From Aldersonia sp. NBC_00410 (GTDB lineage Bacteria; Actinomycetota; Actinomycetes; Mycobacteriales; Mycobacteriaceae): DNA of 64,000 nt. Below, in pieces: positions 1 through 9,075 of the stretch. The stretch covers positions 310,001 to 374,000 of the forward strand of contig NZ_JAPENM010000002.1 in the NCBI RefSeq assembly GCF_026342035.1. Reading direction: 5' to 3'. Each line of letters opens with the position of its first letter. Position 1 is the stretch's first letter. The position numbers and the translations under genes were made by a program. Below the pieces are notes generated by a model. It did no database searches and was not told the origin of the DNA. It worked only from the letters and a program-made list of their open reading frames with translations.

Positions 1-686
1 CCGCCTGGGCGGCCGAGGAATTCGAATACGTCCGCACGCGGCCCGCCGCGGCACCGAAACCGGATCGCTGGCGGCGGACCTCGCAGATCCACACTCTCAA
101 GTCACCACGCCAACTCGCCGTCGTGCGTGAGCTGTGGACCGCGCGGGACGAGCTCGCCGCCGAACGCGACATCGCGCCCGGACGGGTGCTGCCCGACGCC
201 GCGATCGTGTCGGCCGCGACGACGGACCCGAAGTCCGTCGCGGACCTGCGCCGCTTGCCCATCTTCGGCGGACCGCGTCAGCGTCGCAGCTCGCGGCATT
301 GGATGGATGCCATCGAGGCGGCGCAGATGCTGCCGACGAGCGAGCTGCCCAGGGTGTCGCAGCCCCCGGACGGCCCGCCGCAGGCGAATCGCTGGGCGAA
401 ACGCGATCCCGAGGCCGCGGCCCGGCTGACCGCAGCGCGCGCGGTGATGACCGAAATCGGTGAACGACTGTCGATCCCGGTGGAAAACCTGCTCTCCCCC
501 GAGTTGCTGCGCCGGTTGTGCTGGGACGGCGTCGACACGACGAGTCCGACGCTCGCGGCCGACATCGACGCCTTCCTCGCGGCGGGCGCGGCGCGAGCGT
601 GGCAGCGCGAGCTCACGGTCGCCGGGCTCAGCGCCGCGCTGACCGCATCGACTGAACGGAACCGTTCAGTCGATCAGGTCGACTGA
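1..686 (+). CDS. rnd: Ribonuclease D, C-terminal part (5' truncated by window edge)
   Basis: The reading frame is open from base 3 of the window and stops at 684-686. It encodes about 227 residues: the tail of the nuclease region followed by an HRDC-type helical domain (SPRQLAVVRELWTARDELA, then the GRVLPDAAIV and DLRRLPIFGG signatures). RNase D is a 3'-5' exoribonuclease that trims tRNA and other stable RNA precursors. The DEDD catalytic residues lie upstream of the window. In M. tuberculosis the orthologue (Rv2681) also sits beside dxs1. The last ten or so residues (TERNRSVDQVD) are encoded by the composite palindrome at 649-703, and the stop codon lies inside that repeat, so the native C-terminus has probably been altered. 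Confidence 0.88.
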   Translation, partial: AWAAEEFEYVRTRPAAAPKPDRWRRTSQIHTLKSPRQLAVVRELWTARDELAAERDIAPGRVLPDAAIVSAATTDPKSVADLRRLPIFGGPRQRRSSRHWMDAIEAAQMLPTSELPRVSQPPDGPPQANRWAKRDPEAAARLTAARAVMTEIGERLSIPVENLLSPELLRRLCWDGVDTTSPTLAADIDAFLAAGAARAWQRELTVAGLSAALTASTERNRSVDQVD

Positions 687-703
687 ACGGTTCCGTTCAG
701 TCG
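649..703. repeat. Composite palindromic repeat, copy 1
   Basis: This is a perfect long inverted repeat. The 25-base left arm (649-673) and right arm (679-703) are exact reverse complements around the 5-base centre TCAGG. Each arm is itself a hairpin with the core CTGAACGG-AA-CCGTTCAG (GG-TT-CC in the right arm). Two convergent reading frames end inside it: rnd stops at 684-686, and the shifted frame of the minus-strand gene stops at 697-699, each using the repeat's own GAC TGA. Three further copies occur in the window. Its position between convergent genes would suit a bidirectional terminator, but a REP/MITE-like mobile repeat is equally possible. Confidence 0.9.
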
Positions 704-784
704 GTCGATCTGGGGCTGATTCTGACAGCGGGGCGCGGGCGAGAAGACGCAAGCCGATAGTGCGCGACGAGGTGCCGCAACACG

Positions 785-1654
785 TCATCGGGTCGCTCTC
801 GAATCGCTTTCGGCACGGTCGGAAGAACGATGATTCCGTGCGATTGCCCGCCGTTCCGTTGTCGCGATGTACCGCTCCGGCGAGAGGTGCCAGTCGAGCG
901 AATCTATGTCCCACGCGAAGGCCACCGAGTCGATCCAGCCGTCGGGGCGCGCGATGAACTCCCCGGTGCTCGTCACGATGTCGACGTTGAAGACCATCTC
1001 TGGAAGCCGGCTGCGAAGCCACAATTTGCGAGCTTCGGCCTCGGTCACGGAATGCACATTCGCGTTGGCCTCCTCGAGAACCGTTCGGGGAAGCGCGGAC
1101 CCACGGACGCTCCCATCTTCGAGTTCGGCCGATAATTCTTCGACTGTGACATCGCCGCGTTGCACAACCTCGGCGATCAGCGCTCGCACGCGATCCAACG
1201 TGCTGAGTCGGCGGGCGGCGTCCAAGACAGCGCGGGGTAGGGGCGCACACGGCAGGCTGTTCCGGATCACCGGCTCTGGCAGGCGGACCGTCCGTTCGAC
1301 GAGAACGAACGAAACAGATTGAGCGCGGCGCCGGTCTGGCAGCAGAATGTGCACGTCACCGTCGTAGCGCCCGTACCCATATTCGCGCAGTGCGGCGCGG
1401 CCCGTGAGCACTGCGCCTTTGCCGCAATAGGCGAGCGCCGCGATCGCTCGCTGGCGCGCGGTGGGAACCCCGCTGTGTGTAAGCACAACGCCTGGCAGGA
1501 GTCGTTGCCATGGACCGCCGGATCGGCACCGATTCGCGATCGTCGAATTCGACAACCCGAATCGCGTCAGGTCGGCAACCCGAATGACGAAGTCCGTGGA
1601 CGCCTCGGCGAGTACATCCGGATTCTCGGCCCAAACTCCTCTACGCACGAACAC
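785..1654 (-). CDS. AbiEi-antitoxin-like / DUF559-type protein with probable C-terminal frameshift
   Basis: The 289-residue frame resembles the common actinobacterial proteins with an N-terminal AbiEi-like winged-helix region (about residues 15-60) and a C-terminal Vsr/DUF559 endonuclease-like domain (FIARPDGWIDSVAFAWDIDSLDWHLSPERY near 230-265). After TTERR the frame turns into unrelated arginine-rich sequence. The conserved-looking continuation HGIIVLPTVPKAIRERP is found in another frame of the same strand and runs on to a stop at 697-699. The break falls at the G/C-rich run at 844-853 and is corrected by removing one base or adding two. The Glu of the usual EVDS motif is Asp here (WDIDS). 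Function is unknown; it could be a decayed gene, a sequencing error, or a frameshifted product. Confidence 0.65.
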   Translation of the reverse strand: MFVRRGVWAENPDVLAEASTDFVIRVADLTRFGLSNSTIANRCRSGGPWQRLLPGVVLTHSGVPTARQRAIAALAYCGKGAVLTGRAALREYGYGRYDGDVHILLPDRRRAQSVSFVLVERTVRLPEPVIRNSLPCAPLPRAVLDAARRLSTLDRVRALIAEVVQRGDVTVEELSAELEDGSVRGSALPRTVLEEANANVHSVTEAEARKLWLRSRLPEMVFNVDIVTSTGEFIARPDGWIDSVAFAWDIDSLDWHLSPERYIATTERRAIARNHRSSDRAESDSRATR

Positions 1655-1863
1655 ATCATGCGGAGTCCGAGAATCCGCACTGCCTCAACAGCAGGGCATT
1701 CGGTGCGGGCTGTGGATAGCTACGAGGGTGTGGACAAGTACCACTACGACCTCACATCGAATGAACGGACCGTTCAGTCGATCAGGTCGACTGAACGGTT
1801 CCGTTCATCCCGACAAGGGGGGTGCACACCGCGCTCGATCCTCCGCGGCAGCGCCCGTCGGGC
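1655..1863. other. Intergenic region between dxs and the DUF559-like gene
   Basis: These 209 bases hold no convincing gene. They contain repeat copy 2 (1761-1808), 55 bases downstream of the dxs stop. Upstream of the minus-strand DUF559-like gene I see no clear Shine-Dalgarno or -10 element. Confidence 0.6.
1761..1808. repeat. Composite palindromic repeat, copy 2
   Basis: This has the same architecture and the same central CGATCAGGTCGA as copy 1. The left hairpin is TGAACGG-A-CCGTTCA, one loop base shorter than in copy 1. The right hairpin is TGAACGG-TT-CCGTTCA. The outer ends read ATGAACGG and CCGTTCAT, so the outer pairing is kept although the base differs from copy 1 (compensated G/C to A/T change). 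It lies 55 bases past the stop of dxs on the minus strand. Confidence 0.88.
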
Positions 1864-3816
1864 CTACGACTGGGTGAAGTCGGCGTCGGTCCGTGCGTGC
1901 TCGCCGGCCACATCGTCAGCGAGTCCGGCAACCCAGCCGGTGATCCGCAGGGCCACATCCTGGGCGGTGAGGCCGAGCTCGCGCAGCACCTGGTCGCGTG
2001 ACGCGTGGTCCAGGAACCGCTGCGGCACACCGACTTCGCGGCTCGGCACGTCGACGTCCGCGGCGCGCAACGCGGCCGACACCGCGGCACCGGCGCCACC
2101 GTGCACGCCGCCGTCCTCGACGGTGACGACGAGCCGGAACTTGCCGGCCATCTCGGTCAGTGCGGGTGCGACGGGCAGGACCCACCGCGGATCGACGACC
2201 GTCGCCGAAATCCCTTGCTGCGCCAGCCTGCCCGCGGCCTCGATCGCGAGTTCCGCGAACGGGCCGATCGCAACGATCAGCACATCACCGCCGAGCGCAC
2301 CGTTGTCGCCGGACTCACCGGTGTGGAGCACGTCGATGCCACCCACCTGGGTCAGCGCCGGAAGGTCGACGCCGACCGAACCCTTCGGGAAACGGATCGC
2401 GGTCGGTCCATCGGAGACGGTCAGCGCCTCGCCCAGTTCGGCACGCAGCGTCGCGGCGTCGCGTGGTGCCGCCACCCGGATACCGGGGACGATGCCGAGG
2501 ATCGACAGGTCCCACATGCCGTTGTGACTCGCCCCGTCGGATCCGGTGATGCCGGCCCGGTCGAGAACCAGGGTGACCGGCTGCTTCAACAGAGCGACAT
2601 CCATCAGCAGCTGATCGAACGCCCTGTTGAGGAAGGTCGAGTAGATCGCCACGACCGGGTGCATTCCGCCCAGCGCGAGTCCCGAGGCCGACGCCATCGC
2701 GTGCTGCTCGGCGATGCCGACATCGAAGGTGCGCTCCGGGAACTGCTCCGCGAACAACGCCAGACCGGTCGGTCCCGCCATCGCGGCCGTGATCGCGACG
2801 ATGTCGGAGCGCCGGCGGCCGTGCTCGATCAATTCGGCCGAGAACACCGAGGTCCAGTCCGGAGTCGCGCTGCCGGTGCCGACCGACAGACCGGTGAGCG
2901 GATCGATCGGACCACACGAGTGCATCTGATCGGCCTCGTGCGACTCGGCCGGCTCGTAGCCCATCCCCTTGCGCGTCACCGCGTGCACGATCACCGGGCC
3001 GCCGAAGTCCTTCGCCTTCGCCAACGCGTACTCGAGCGCCTGCTGGTTGTGCCCGTCGACCGGGCCGAAGTATTTGATGCCGAGATCGGTGAACAAGACC
3101 TGCGGGCTGATCGCGTCCTTGAGCCCCACCTTCACCGCATGCAGCAACGAGTAGGCGGTGGGCCCCACCTTGGGTAGTCGCTGCAGGTAGCGCCGCCCCA
3201 CATCGAGCACCCGCTCGTACTGCGGCTGCAGGCGCAGCGCCGCGAGGTGGTCGGCGAAGCCGCCGATGGTCGGCGCGTACGAGCGTCCGTTGTCGTTGAC
3301 CACGATCACCAGCGACCGGTTCCCGCCCGAGGCGATATTGTTCAGCGCCTCCCAGCACATGCCGCCGGTCAGCGCGCCGTCACCGACGATCGCCACCACG
3401 TGCCGCTGCTGCTGCTGCGAGAGCTCGAAGGCCTTGGCCAGACCGTCGGCATAGGACAGCGCGGCCGACGCGTGCGAGGACTCGATCCAGTCGTGTTCGC
3501 TCTCGGCACGCGACGGATAGCCGGACAGACCGCCGCCTTTACGAAGCGTGTCGAACTGGTCCTTACGGCCGGTGACGATCTTGTGCACGTAGGACTGGTG
3601 ACCGGTGTCGAACAGCACCGGATCGGTGGGCGAATCGAAGACGCGGTGCACTGCGAGGGTCAGCTCGACGACGCCCAGGTTCGGTCCGAGGTGCCCGCCG
3701 GTCGCGGACACCTTCTGAACCAGGAAGTCGCGGATCTCGACGGCCAGTTCGGCCAGCTCAGCGGCGGTGAGGCCGCGAAGATCGTCGGGCGATTCGACCC
3801 TGGCAAGTACACCCAA
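1864..3816 (-). CDS. dxs: 1-deoxy-D-xylulose-5-phosphate synthase
   Basis: This thiamine-diphosphate enzyme condenses pyruvate with glyceraldehyde 3-phosphate, the first step of the MEP isoprenoid pathway. Visible signatures are [16 protein letters not shown], the ThDP-binding stretch [16 protein letters not shown] with [23 protein letters not shown], the transketolase pyrimidine domain ([18 protein letters not shown]) and [17 protein letters not shown] chose the TTG start at 3814-3816 because GGGAG lies 8 bases upstream and the protein then begins [13 protein letters not shown], close to mycobacterial Dxs (650 versus about 638 residues). The frame stays open to an upstream start at 3954, which would add 46 atypical residues. 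It lies next to rnd, as in mycobacteria. Confidence 0.95.
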   Translation of the reverse strand: MGVLARVESPDDLRGLTAAELAELAVEIRDFLVQKVSATGGHLGPNLGVVELTLAVHRVFDSPTDPVLFDTGHQSYVHKIVTGRKDQFDTLRKGGGLSGYPSRAESEHDWIESSHASAALSYADGLAKAFELSQQQQRHVVAIVGDGALTGGMCWEALNNIASGGNRSLVIVVNDNGRSYAPTIGGFADHLAALRLQPQYERVLDVGRRYLQRLPKVGPTAYSLLHAVKVGLKDAISPQVLFTDLGIKYFGPVDGHNQQALEYALAKAKDFGGPVIVHAVTRKGMGYEPAESHEADQMHSCGPIDPLTGLSVGTGSATPDWTSVFSAELIEHGRRRSDIVAITAAMAGPTGLALFAEQFPERTFDVGIAEQHAMASASGLALGGMHPVVAIYSTFLNRAFDQLLMDVALLKQPVTLVLDRAGITGSDGASHNGMWDLSILGIVPGIRVAAPRDAATLRAELGEALTVSDGPTAIRFPKGSVGVDLPALTQVGGIDVLHTGESGDNGALGGDVLIVAIGPFAELAIEAAGRLAQQGISATVVDPRWVLPVAPALTEMAGKFRLVVTVEDGGVHGGAGAAVSAALRAADVDVPSREVGVPQRFLDHASRDQVLRELGLTAQDVALRITGWVAGLADDVAGEHARTDADFTQS

Positions 3817-4020
3817 CGAAACCGCTCCCTCGGCAATGGATCCGCATCGGCTGCGGACGAACACTTGGTGCAAGTGTACGGAGCAATTCCGATGCCCGAC
3901 TCCATCCCGTCCGCGGGTCGCGCCACCGCGCGCGGCGTGCGTCACCACCGCCACTGGTGTCCAGCGGATATGTCCGTGTGCGGCGGGAATGAGAAGTGCC
4001 CGCGGTTACGAGTGCCTGAC

Positions 4021-4032
4021 TAATGTGATCGC
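4021..4032 (+). promoter_or_regulatory. -10 hexamer of a putative leaderless glsA transcript
   Basis: TAATGT (4021-4026) is followed by exactly six bases and the ATG of the glutaminase gene, and there is no Shine-Dalgarno sequence. This spacing fits the TANNNT -10 of actinobacterial leaderless mRNAs and supports the start at 4033. The -35 region is not recognisable. Confidence 0.55.
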
Positions 4033-5835
4033 ATGCGCAACGTCGTCGAACAGCTCGTCGAGGAAGTATTCGACCACTGCCGCAACAATCAGGATGGGGC
4101 GCCCGCGGACTACATTCCCGAACTCGCCGCCGTCGACCTCGACTCGTTCGCGCTATGCCTGGCGACCAGTGACGGCCACCTGTATGCGCACGGCGACGCC
4201 GATCGGCCGTTCACCATCCAGTCGGTCTCGAAACCGTTCACTTACGCCCTCGCGTTGTCCGAACACGGGATGGACGCCGTGGCGGAGCGGATCGATGTGG
4301 AACCGTCCGGTGAACCATTCAACGAGATCAGCCTCGATCCGGTCAGCGGCCGGCCGCGCAACCCGATGATCAATGCGGGCGCAATCACCGCGGCCGCCCT
4401 CATCCCCGGCTCTGATGTGGCCGAGCGGTTCGAACACCTGCGCAGCTACTACTCGCGCTTCGCCGGCCGTGAGTTGTCCCTGAACGAGGCCGTCTACACC
4501 TCGGAAGCTCGCACCGGGCACCGCAACCGGGCCATCGGACACATGCTGCGTTCGTTCGACATCGTCGACGGCGACCCCGACGAAGCCGTCGACCTGTATT
4601 TCCGGCAGTGCTCGATCGATGTCACCTGCCGCGATCTCGCGATGATGGCTGCCACCCTGGCCAACAACGGGCGCCAGCCGCTCACCGACGACAAGGTGCT
4701 CGACCCGGAACTGACCCGCCGAGTGCTGTCGGTGATGACGACGTGCGGGATGTACGACGCCGCCGGGGACTGGGTGACCGCGGTAGGCATGCCGGCCAAG
4801 AGCGGCGTCAGCGGATGCGTCCTCGCCGTGCTCCCCGGCCAGGTGGGGGTCGCGGTGTTCTCCCCGCGGCTCGATCAGCACGGCAACAGCGTGCGGGGCG
4901 TCGCCGCGTGCCGGGAGCTCTCGCGCCGGCTCGAACTGCATTTCCTTCGCGTCACCCGCGAGGCACGCTCGACGATCCGGTCCAGCCACGGAGTCGACGC
5001 AGTTCCGTCGCGGCAGCGTCGTGCACCGGAGGAACGCGCGGTACTCGACCGACACGGTTCACGCGCGCGGGTGTACGAGTTACACGGCGACCTACTCTTC
5101 GCCGGCACCGAGATCGCAGTCCGGGAGATCACCGCGCAGAGCGACAACCTCGACGCGCTCGTCCTCGATGTGCGCCGGGTGGACGACGTCAGCGCGGTGG
5201 CACATCGCCTGCTCGCCCGGATGCGGCTTGCACTCGCCGAGCAGGGCTGCGAGTCGGCGCTCATCGATCCCGAGCGCCGCGGCACACCCGCCCACGACGA
5301 GCGCGTGTTCGATGACCTCGACGCGGCCACTCAGTGGTGTGAGGATCTGCTGCTCGAACGGCACGGCGGGGGCGTGCGGATCCCCACCAAGATCGACCTG
5401 CCCGCGCACCCGTTGCTGCGCGGGCTCGGCCAAACCGATCAGGACCACCTGATCGGTGAATTCGCGATCCGCGAGTACGGCATGGATGAGATTGTGGTGC
5501 AACGTGGTTCGCCGCGGTCGGGACTGTTCCTGGTGCTGGCCGGCCAGGTCAGCACCACACTGCCCGGCATTGACGGCGCGACACATCGGGTCACGACACT
5601 CGGCGCCGGAATGTCGTTCGGCGAAATCCCCATGCTCGTCGGCGGCGAGATTCTCGCCGACACCAGAGCGGACACCCCGACGCGCCTGGCGGTGCTGTCT
5701 CCCGATCGTTTCGATCGTCTCACCGCTGCGGCTCCGCAGCTGAAACTGCTTCTGCTGGAACGACTTGCTGCCACCGCATACGGCCAACTCGATAGTGTGT
5801 TCCGGATCGTTGCCGGGCAAGGCGATCTGGGCTGA
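4033..5835 (+). CDS. glsA: Glutaminase A fused to STAS and cyclic-nucleotide-binding domains
   Basis: The 600-residue protein begins with a serine-dependent beta-lactamase-like glutaminase (about 1-300) that hydrolyses glutamine to glutamate and ammonia. The SxxK catalytic motif is S64-V-S-K67, followed by [30 protein letters not shown] and AKSGVSGC. Residues about 330-430 form a STAS-like domain ([20 protein letters not shown]). Residues about 460-590 form a cNMP-binding beta-roll ([32 protein letters not shown]). Standalone glutaminases are about 310 residues, so half of this protein is regulatory; control by cyclic nucleotide or a partner protein is my inference. It stands alone, transcribed away from dxs. 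Confidence 0.93.
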   Translation: MRNVVEQLVEEVFDHCRNNQDGAPADYIPELAAVDLDSFALCLATSDGHLYAHGDADRPFTIQSVSKPFTYALALSEHGMDAVAERIDVEPSGEPFNEISLDPVSGRPRNPMINAGAITAAALIPGSDVAERFEHLRSYYSRFAGRELSLNEAVYTSEARTGHRNRAIGHMLRSFDIVDGDPDEAVDLYFRQCSIDVTCRDLAMMAATLANNGRQPLTDDKVLDPELTRRVLSVMTTCGMYDAAGDWVTAVGMPAKSGVSGCVLAVLPGQVGVAVFSPRLDQHGNSVRGVAACRELSRRLELHFLRVTREARSTIRSSHGVDAVPSRQRRAPEERAVLDRHGSRARVYELHGDLLFAGTEIAVREITAQSDNLDALVLDVRRVDDVSAVAHRLLARMRLALAEQGCESALIDPERRGTPAHDERVFDDLDAATQWCEDLLLERHGGGVRIPTKIDLPAHPLLRGLGQTDQDHLIGEFAIREYGMDEIVVQRGSPRSGLFLVLAGQVSTTLPGIDGATHRVTTLGAGMSFGEIPMLVGGEILADTRADTPTRLAVLSPDRFDRLTAAAPQLKLLLLERLAATAYGQLDSVFRIVAGQGDLG

Positions 5836-5951
5836 GGACCCGCTCGCCGTCGGCTCCCGGGACGGACCACCCGAAATTCGATTGCGCCCACGATGCCGAA
5901 TCGGACACTCTGGACTGCACAGAAAACGCAGGCAATCGAAGTAGGTGCGTG

Positions 5952-6926
5952 ATGCTCGCCATCGAAACGCATGGACTGGTCAAACGGTTCGGCGCAACCA
6001 CCGCCGTCGACGGCGTCGATCTCGCGGTCGAGTCCGGCGGTGTCTATGGCGTGCTCGGCCCGAACGGCGCGGGAAAGACCACGACCATACGGATGCTGGC
6101 GACATTGCTGCAGATCGACGCGGGCACCGCGACGGTGCTCGGGCACGACGTGGCAGCAGAAGGCGCCACGGTGCGGTCGAAGGTCGCGCTGACCGGTCAA
6201 TTCGCCGCGCTCGACGAGGATCTCACCGGCAGTGAAAACCTGGTGCTGCTCGCTCGGCTGTACGGCTTCGCGTGGCCCGCTGCCCGGCGCCGGGCGGTCC
6301 AACTGCTCGACGCATTCGAGCTCACAGAGGCCGGACAACGTTCGGTGAAGACCTACTCCGGCGGTATGCGGCGCCGGCTCGATATCGCCGCGAGCATCGT
6401 CGTCACGCCCGAGCTGATCTTCCTGGACGAGCCGACCACCGGGCTGGATCCACGCAGTCGCAACCAGGTCTGGGAGATTGTCCGCTCACTCGTCGCCGGC
6501 GGCACCACCGTACTGCTGACCACGCAGTACCTCGACGAGGCGGACCAACTCGCGGACCGGCTCGCGGTGATCGACCGTGGCCGGGTGATCGCCGAAGGCA
6601 CCACCGGCGAACTCAAGGCCTCGGTCGGGGCGGGCGCGCTGCATGTGCGGGTGCTCGATTCGGCGCGCCGGTCCGACGCCGCCGACGTGCTCGGCCGCGT
6701 GCTCGGCACCGAGGTGCGCCTCGAAGCGGACCCGGCCTCGATCACCGCCCGCCTCCCCGAACCGGAGCGAGCCGCGGCAGCGCTGCCGGCACTGCAGCAG
6801 GCGGGCATCCCGATCGCGACCTTCGCGCTCGGGCAGCCGAGTCTCGACGAGGTGTTCCTGGCATTGACCGGGCACCACGCCGAATCCGAATCCGACGACA
6901 CCGCGTACGAGAGGAGCGCATCATGA
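5952..6926 (+). CDS. ABC exporter ATP-binding protein, DrrA/daunorubicin-resistance type
   Basis: This cytoplasmic ATPase subunit of a drug-type exporter shows Walker [15 protein letters not shown], a [14 protein letters not shown] signature, Walker [13 protein letters not shown] and the [14 protein letters not shown] switch region typical of the DrrA family, then the C-terminal domain of that family (to about residue 310). The ATG at 5952 follows AGGT at 5943; a GTG three bases upstream is the alternative. Its stop overlaps the start of the permease gene (ATGA at 6923-6926), so the two are translationally coupled and probably form one complex. The substrate is unknown. Confidence 0.93.
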   Translation: MLAIETHGLVKRFGATTAVDGVDLAVESGGVYGVLGPNGAGKTTTIRMLATLLQIDAGTATVLGHDVAAEGATVRSKVALTGQFAALDEDLTGSENLVLLARLYGFAWPAARRRAVQLLDAFELTEAGQRSVKTYSGGMRRRLDIAASIVVTPELIFLDEPTTGLDPRSRNQVWEIVRSLVAGGTTVLLTTQYLDEADQLADRLAVIDRGRVIAEGTTGELKASVGAGALHVRVLDSARRSDAADVLGRVLGTEVRLEADPASITARLPEPERAAAALPALQQAGIPIATFALGQPSLDEVFLALTGHHAESESDDTAYERSAS

Positions 6927-7756
6927 CCAGCGTCGGCGACCGACCCGTCGCACTGGATATCCGGGACGTCCTGCTCGATCCGCAGGCCCGCCCGGCCACT
7001 GCCGGAGCGTGGTCTACCTCGCTCTCGTTCGCGTGGCGGGCGGTGCTCAAGATCAAGCACGTACCCGAGCAGTTGTTCGACGTGACGATGTTCCCGATCC
7101 TGTTCACGTTGATGTTCACCTACCTGTTCGGTGGCGCGCTTGCCGGCTCGACGGACGCCTACCTGCAGTACCTGCTGCCGGGCATCGTCGTGCAGACGGT
7201 CGTGATGATCACGATGTACACCGGGCTCACGCTGAACAAGGACATCGAGAAGGGTGTCTTCGATCGGTTCCGTTCGCTGCCGATCTGGCGTCCGGCCCCG
7301 CTCGTCGGTGCGTTGTTCGGCGACGTGGTGCGCTACTGCATCGCGATCACGATCAGCGTGACACTCGGCCTGATCATCGGGTTCCGCCCGGAGGGCGGCG
7401 TGCCCGGCGTGCTCGCCGCGGCAGTGCTGCTGTTGGTGTTCGCGTTCGCGATCTCGTGGATCTGGACGATGTTCGCGTTGCTGCTGCGCACCGAGCAGGC
7501 CGTCATGGTGGTGTCGTTCCTCGTGCTGTTCCCACTGACGTTCGCCAGCAACATCTTCGTCGACCCGGCGACCATGCCGGGCTGGCTCGAGGCGTTCGTC
7601 GGGATCAACCCGATCAGCCACCTCGCCACTGCCGCACGCGGGTTGATGCAGGGCTCGGTGGAGATCGGCGAGGTCGGCATCGTGCTCGGCTGGAGCGCGG
7701 CGTTCGTGGCCGTGTTCGGACCGATCAGCATGCGGCTGTACAACCGCAAGGGCTGA
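6923..7756 (+). CDS. ABC-2 type exporter permease (DrrB-like)
   Basis: The 277-residue integral membrane partner of the preceding ATPase has about six hydrophobic segments. Family landmarks are [64 protein letters not shown] and [14 protein letters not shown]. The ATG at 6923 has GAGGAG seven bases upstream and overlaps the stop of the upstream gene by four bases. It ends convergently with the uracil methyltransferase gene. Export of a small hydrophobic molecule is likely, but the substrate cannot be read from the sequence. Confidence 0.93.
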   Translation: MTSVGDRPVALDIRDVLLDPQARPATAGAWSTSLSFAWRAVLKIKHVPEQLFDVTMFPILFTLMFTYLFGGALAGSTDAYLQYLLPGIVVQTVVMITMYTGLTLNKDIEKGVFDRFRSLPIWRPAPLVGALFGDVVRYCIAITISVTLGLIIGFRPEGGVPGVLAAAVLLLVFAFAISWIWTMFALLLRTEQAVMVVSFLVLFPLTFASNIFVDPATMPGWLEAFVGINPISHLATAARGLMQGSVEIGEVGIVLGWSAAFVAVFGPISMRLYNRKG

Positions 7757-7812
7757 GTTCGCCGAGACCCAGTTCTCTCGAGGGCCCCGCGTGTGCCAGG
7801 GCGCAGCCGCGG

Positions 7813-9075
7813 TCAGCGGGTGAGCAGGCCGATGCACTCCACGTGATGGGTCAGCGGGAATGCGTCGAAGGCGCGCAGCTCTGCCAGTTCGTACCCGTGC
7901 TCTGCGTAGAGCGCGACATCGCGGGCGAACGAGGCTGGGTCGCAACCGATATGCACCACCCGCTGCGGCCCCCGCTCCCCGATCGCCGACACCACAGGGC
8001 GGCCGGCGCCGGCGCGCGGTGGATCGATCACCACCACCGCCGGCTCCCCGGCCAGCTCGGGCAGCGCGCGCTCCACCCGGCCGACACTCAGTTGCACCTG
8101 CGGTAGATCGACCAATGCCGTTGACCCGTCGTCCACCGCGGTACGCGACGACTCGAGCGCTCGCACGGCACCGGCGGGCCCGACCTGTTCCGCGAGCCGA
8201 GCCGCGAACACCCCGACCCCGCTGTAGAGGTCCCAGCCCGTCGCTCCCTCGGGCGCCGCCGCCCACTGCGCGACGACATCCGAATACGTCTGTGCCGCAG
8301 TGCGATGCGCCTGCCAGAACCCCGTCGCGTCGACCTCCCAGGTCCGGCCTGCGACGATTTCGCGAGCACGTCCGCTGCCGATCGCGACGTCGTTGCGGCG
8401 CGGACGATTCGCCGCGGCACGACGGGCCATGGCACCGCGGCGCCCGCTGCTCGCCCGCCCGGTCCGCGACACCGGAACCGGGGCGAGCGCGACGACATGC
8501 CGGGCACCGGAACCGTCGACGGCGATCTGTAGTTCGGCGCCGGGCTCCCACTGCGCGTCGGTGAGGTCTGCCAGCGCGCCGGGAACCGGCTGCGGGCAAC
8601 GTAAATCGGCGATCACGTCGGTGCTGCGATAGCGGTGTACGCCGGCCCGGCCGTCGCTGTCCACGGCGAGCCGCACCCGGGTGCGCCAGCCCGACCCCTT
8701 CCCCGTTTCGGGCAGTTCCTCCACCTGCACGGTGCGCTCGATCCGCGCGACGCGCTGCAACTGTTCGGCGAGGACGCTCGCCTTGATGGCCCGCTGCGCC
8801 GGCAGCGTCGCATGCGAAAAGTCGCAGCACCCGGCACCGCCGGGCCCGGACACCGGGCACAGCGCGGGAATCCGGTCGGCCGAAGCCTCGACGATGTCCG
8901 TCGCATCGGCTCGGCAGAACGAGCCGCCCCGGTCCTCGGTCACCGTTGCCGCAACGAGTTCGCCCGGCAGCCCGTGCCGGACGAAAACCACCCGGCCCTC
9001 GTGCCGCCCAACGCAGAAACCACCGTGCCCCGGCTTGCCGAGCCGGACTTCGAAAACGTCGCCGAGCCAGCTCAT
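7813..9075 (-). CDS. TrmA/RumA-family SAM-dependent RNA uracil-C5 methyltransferase
   Basis: The 420-residue protein corresponds to Rv2689c. An N-terminal TRAM-like OB domain (about 5-65: FEVRLGKPGHGGFCVGR, FVRHGLPGELV) precedes the methyltransferase core with WDLYSGVGVFAARLAEQVG (SAM binding), VVIDPPRAGAG and the catalytic Cys region VVHIGCDPASFARD. FeS-type cysteines appear in LCPVSGPGGAGCCDF. It probably makes 5-methyluridine in tRNA or rRNA; the exact target is not evident. The ATG (9073-9075) overlaps the stop of the APC permease gene by three bases, in an ATGA arrangement, so the two are translationally coupled. An upstream extension is open but unrelated to the family. Confidence 0.93.
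   Translation of the reverse strand: MSWLGDVFEVRLGKPGHGGFCVGRHEGRVVFVRHGLPGELVAATVTEDRGGSFCRADATDIVEASADRIPALCPVSGPGGAGCCDFSHATLPAQRAIKASVLAEQLQRVARIERTVQVEELPETGKGSGWRTRVRLAVDSDGRAGVHRYRSTDVIADLRCPQPVPGALADLTDAQWEPGAELQIAVDGSGARHVVALAPVPVSRTGRASSGRRGAMARRAAANRPRRNDVAIGSGRAREIVAGRTWEVDATGFWQAHRTAAQTYSDVVAQWAAAPEGATGWDLYSGVGVFAARLAEQVGPAGAVRALESSRTAVDDGSTALVDLPQVQLSVGRVERALPELAGEPAVVVIDPPRAGAGRPVVSAIGERGPQRVVHIGCDPASFARDVALYAEHGYELAELRAFDAFPLTHHVECIGLLTR

Noticed and set aside
649-703. The composite palindrome as a TetR-type operator
   Set aside because: The hairpin core resembles a TetR half-site pair, but all copies lie at gene ends rather than in promoters with a regulator gene next to them; kept only as an alternative in the finding.
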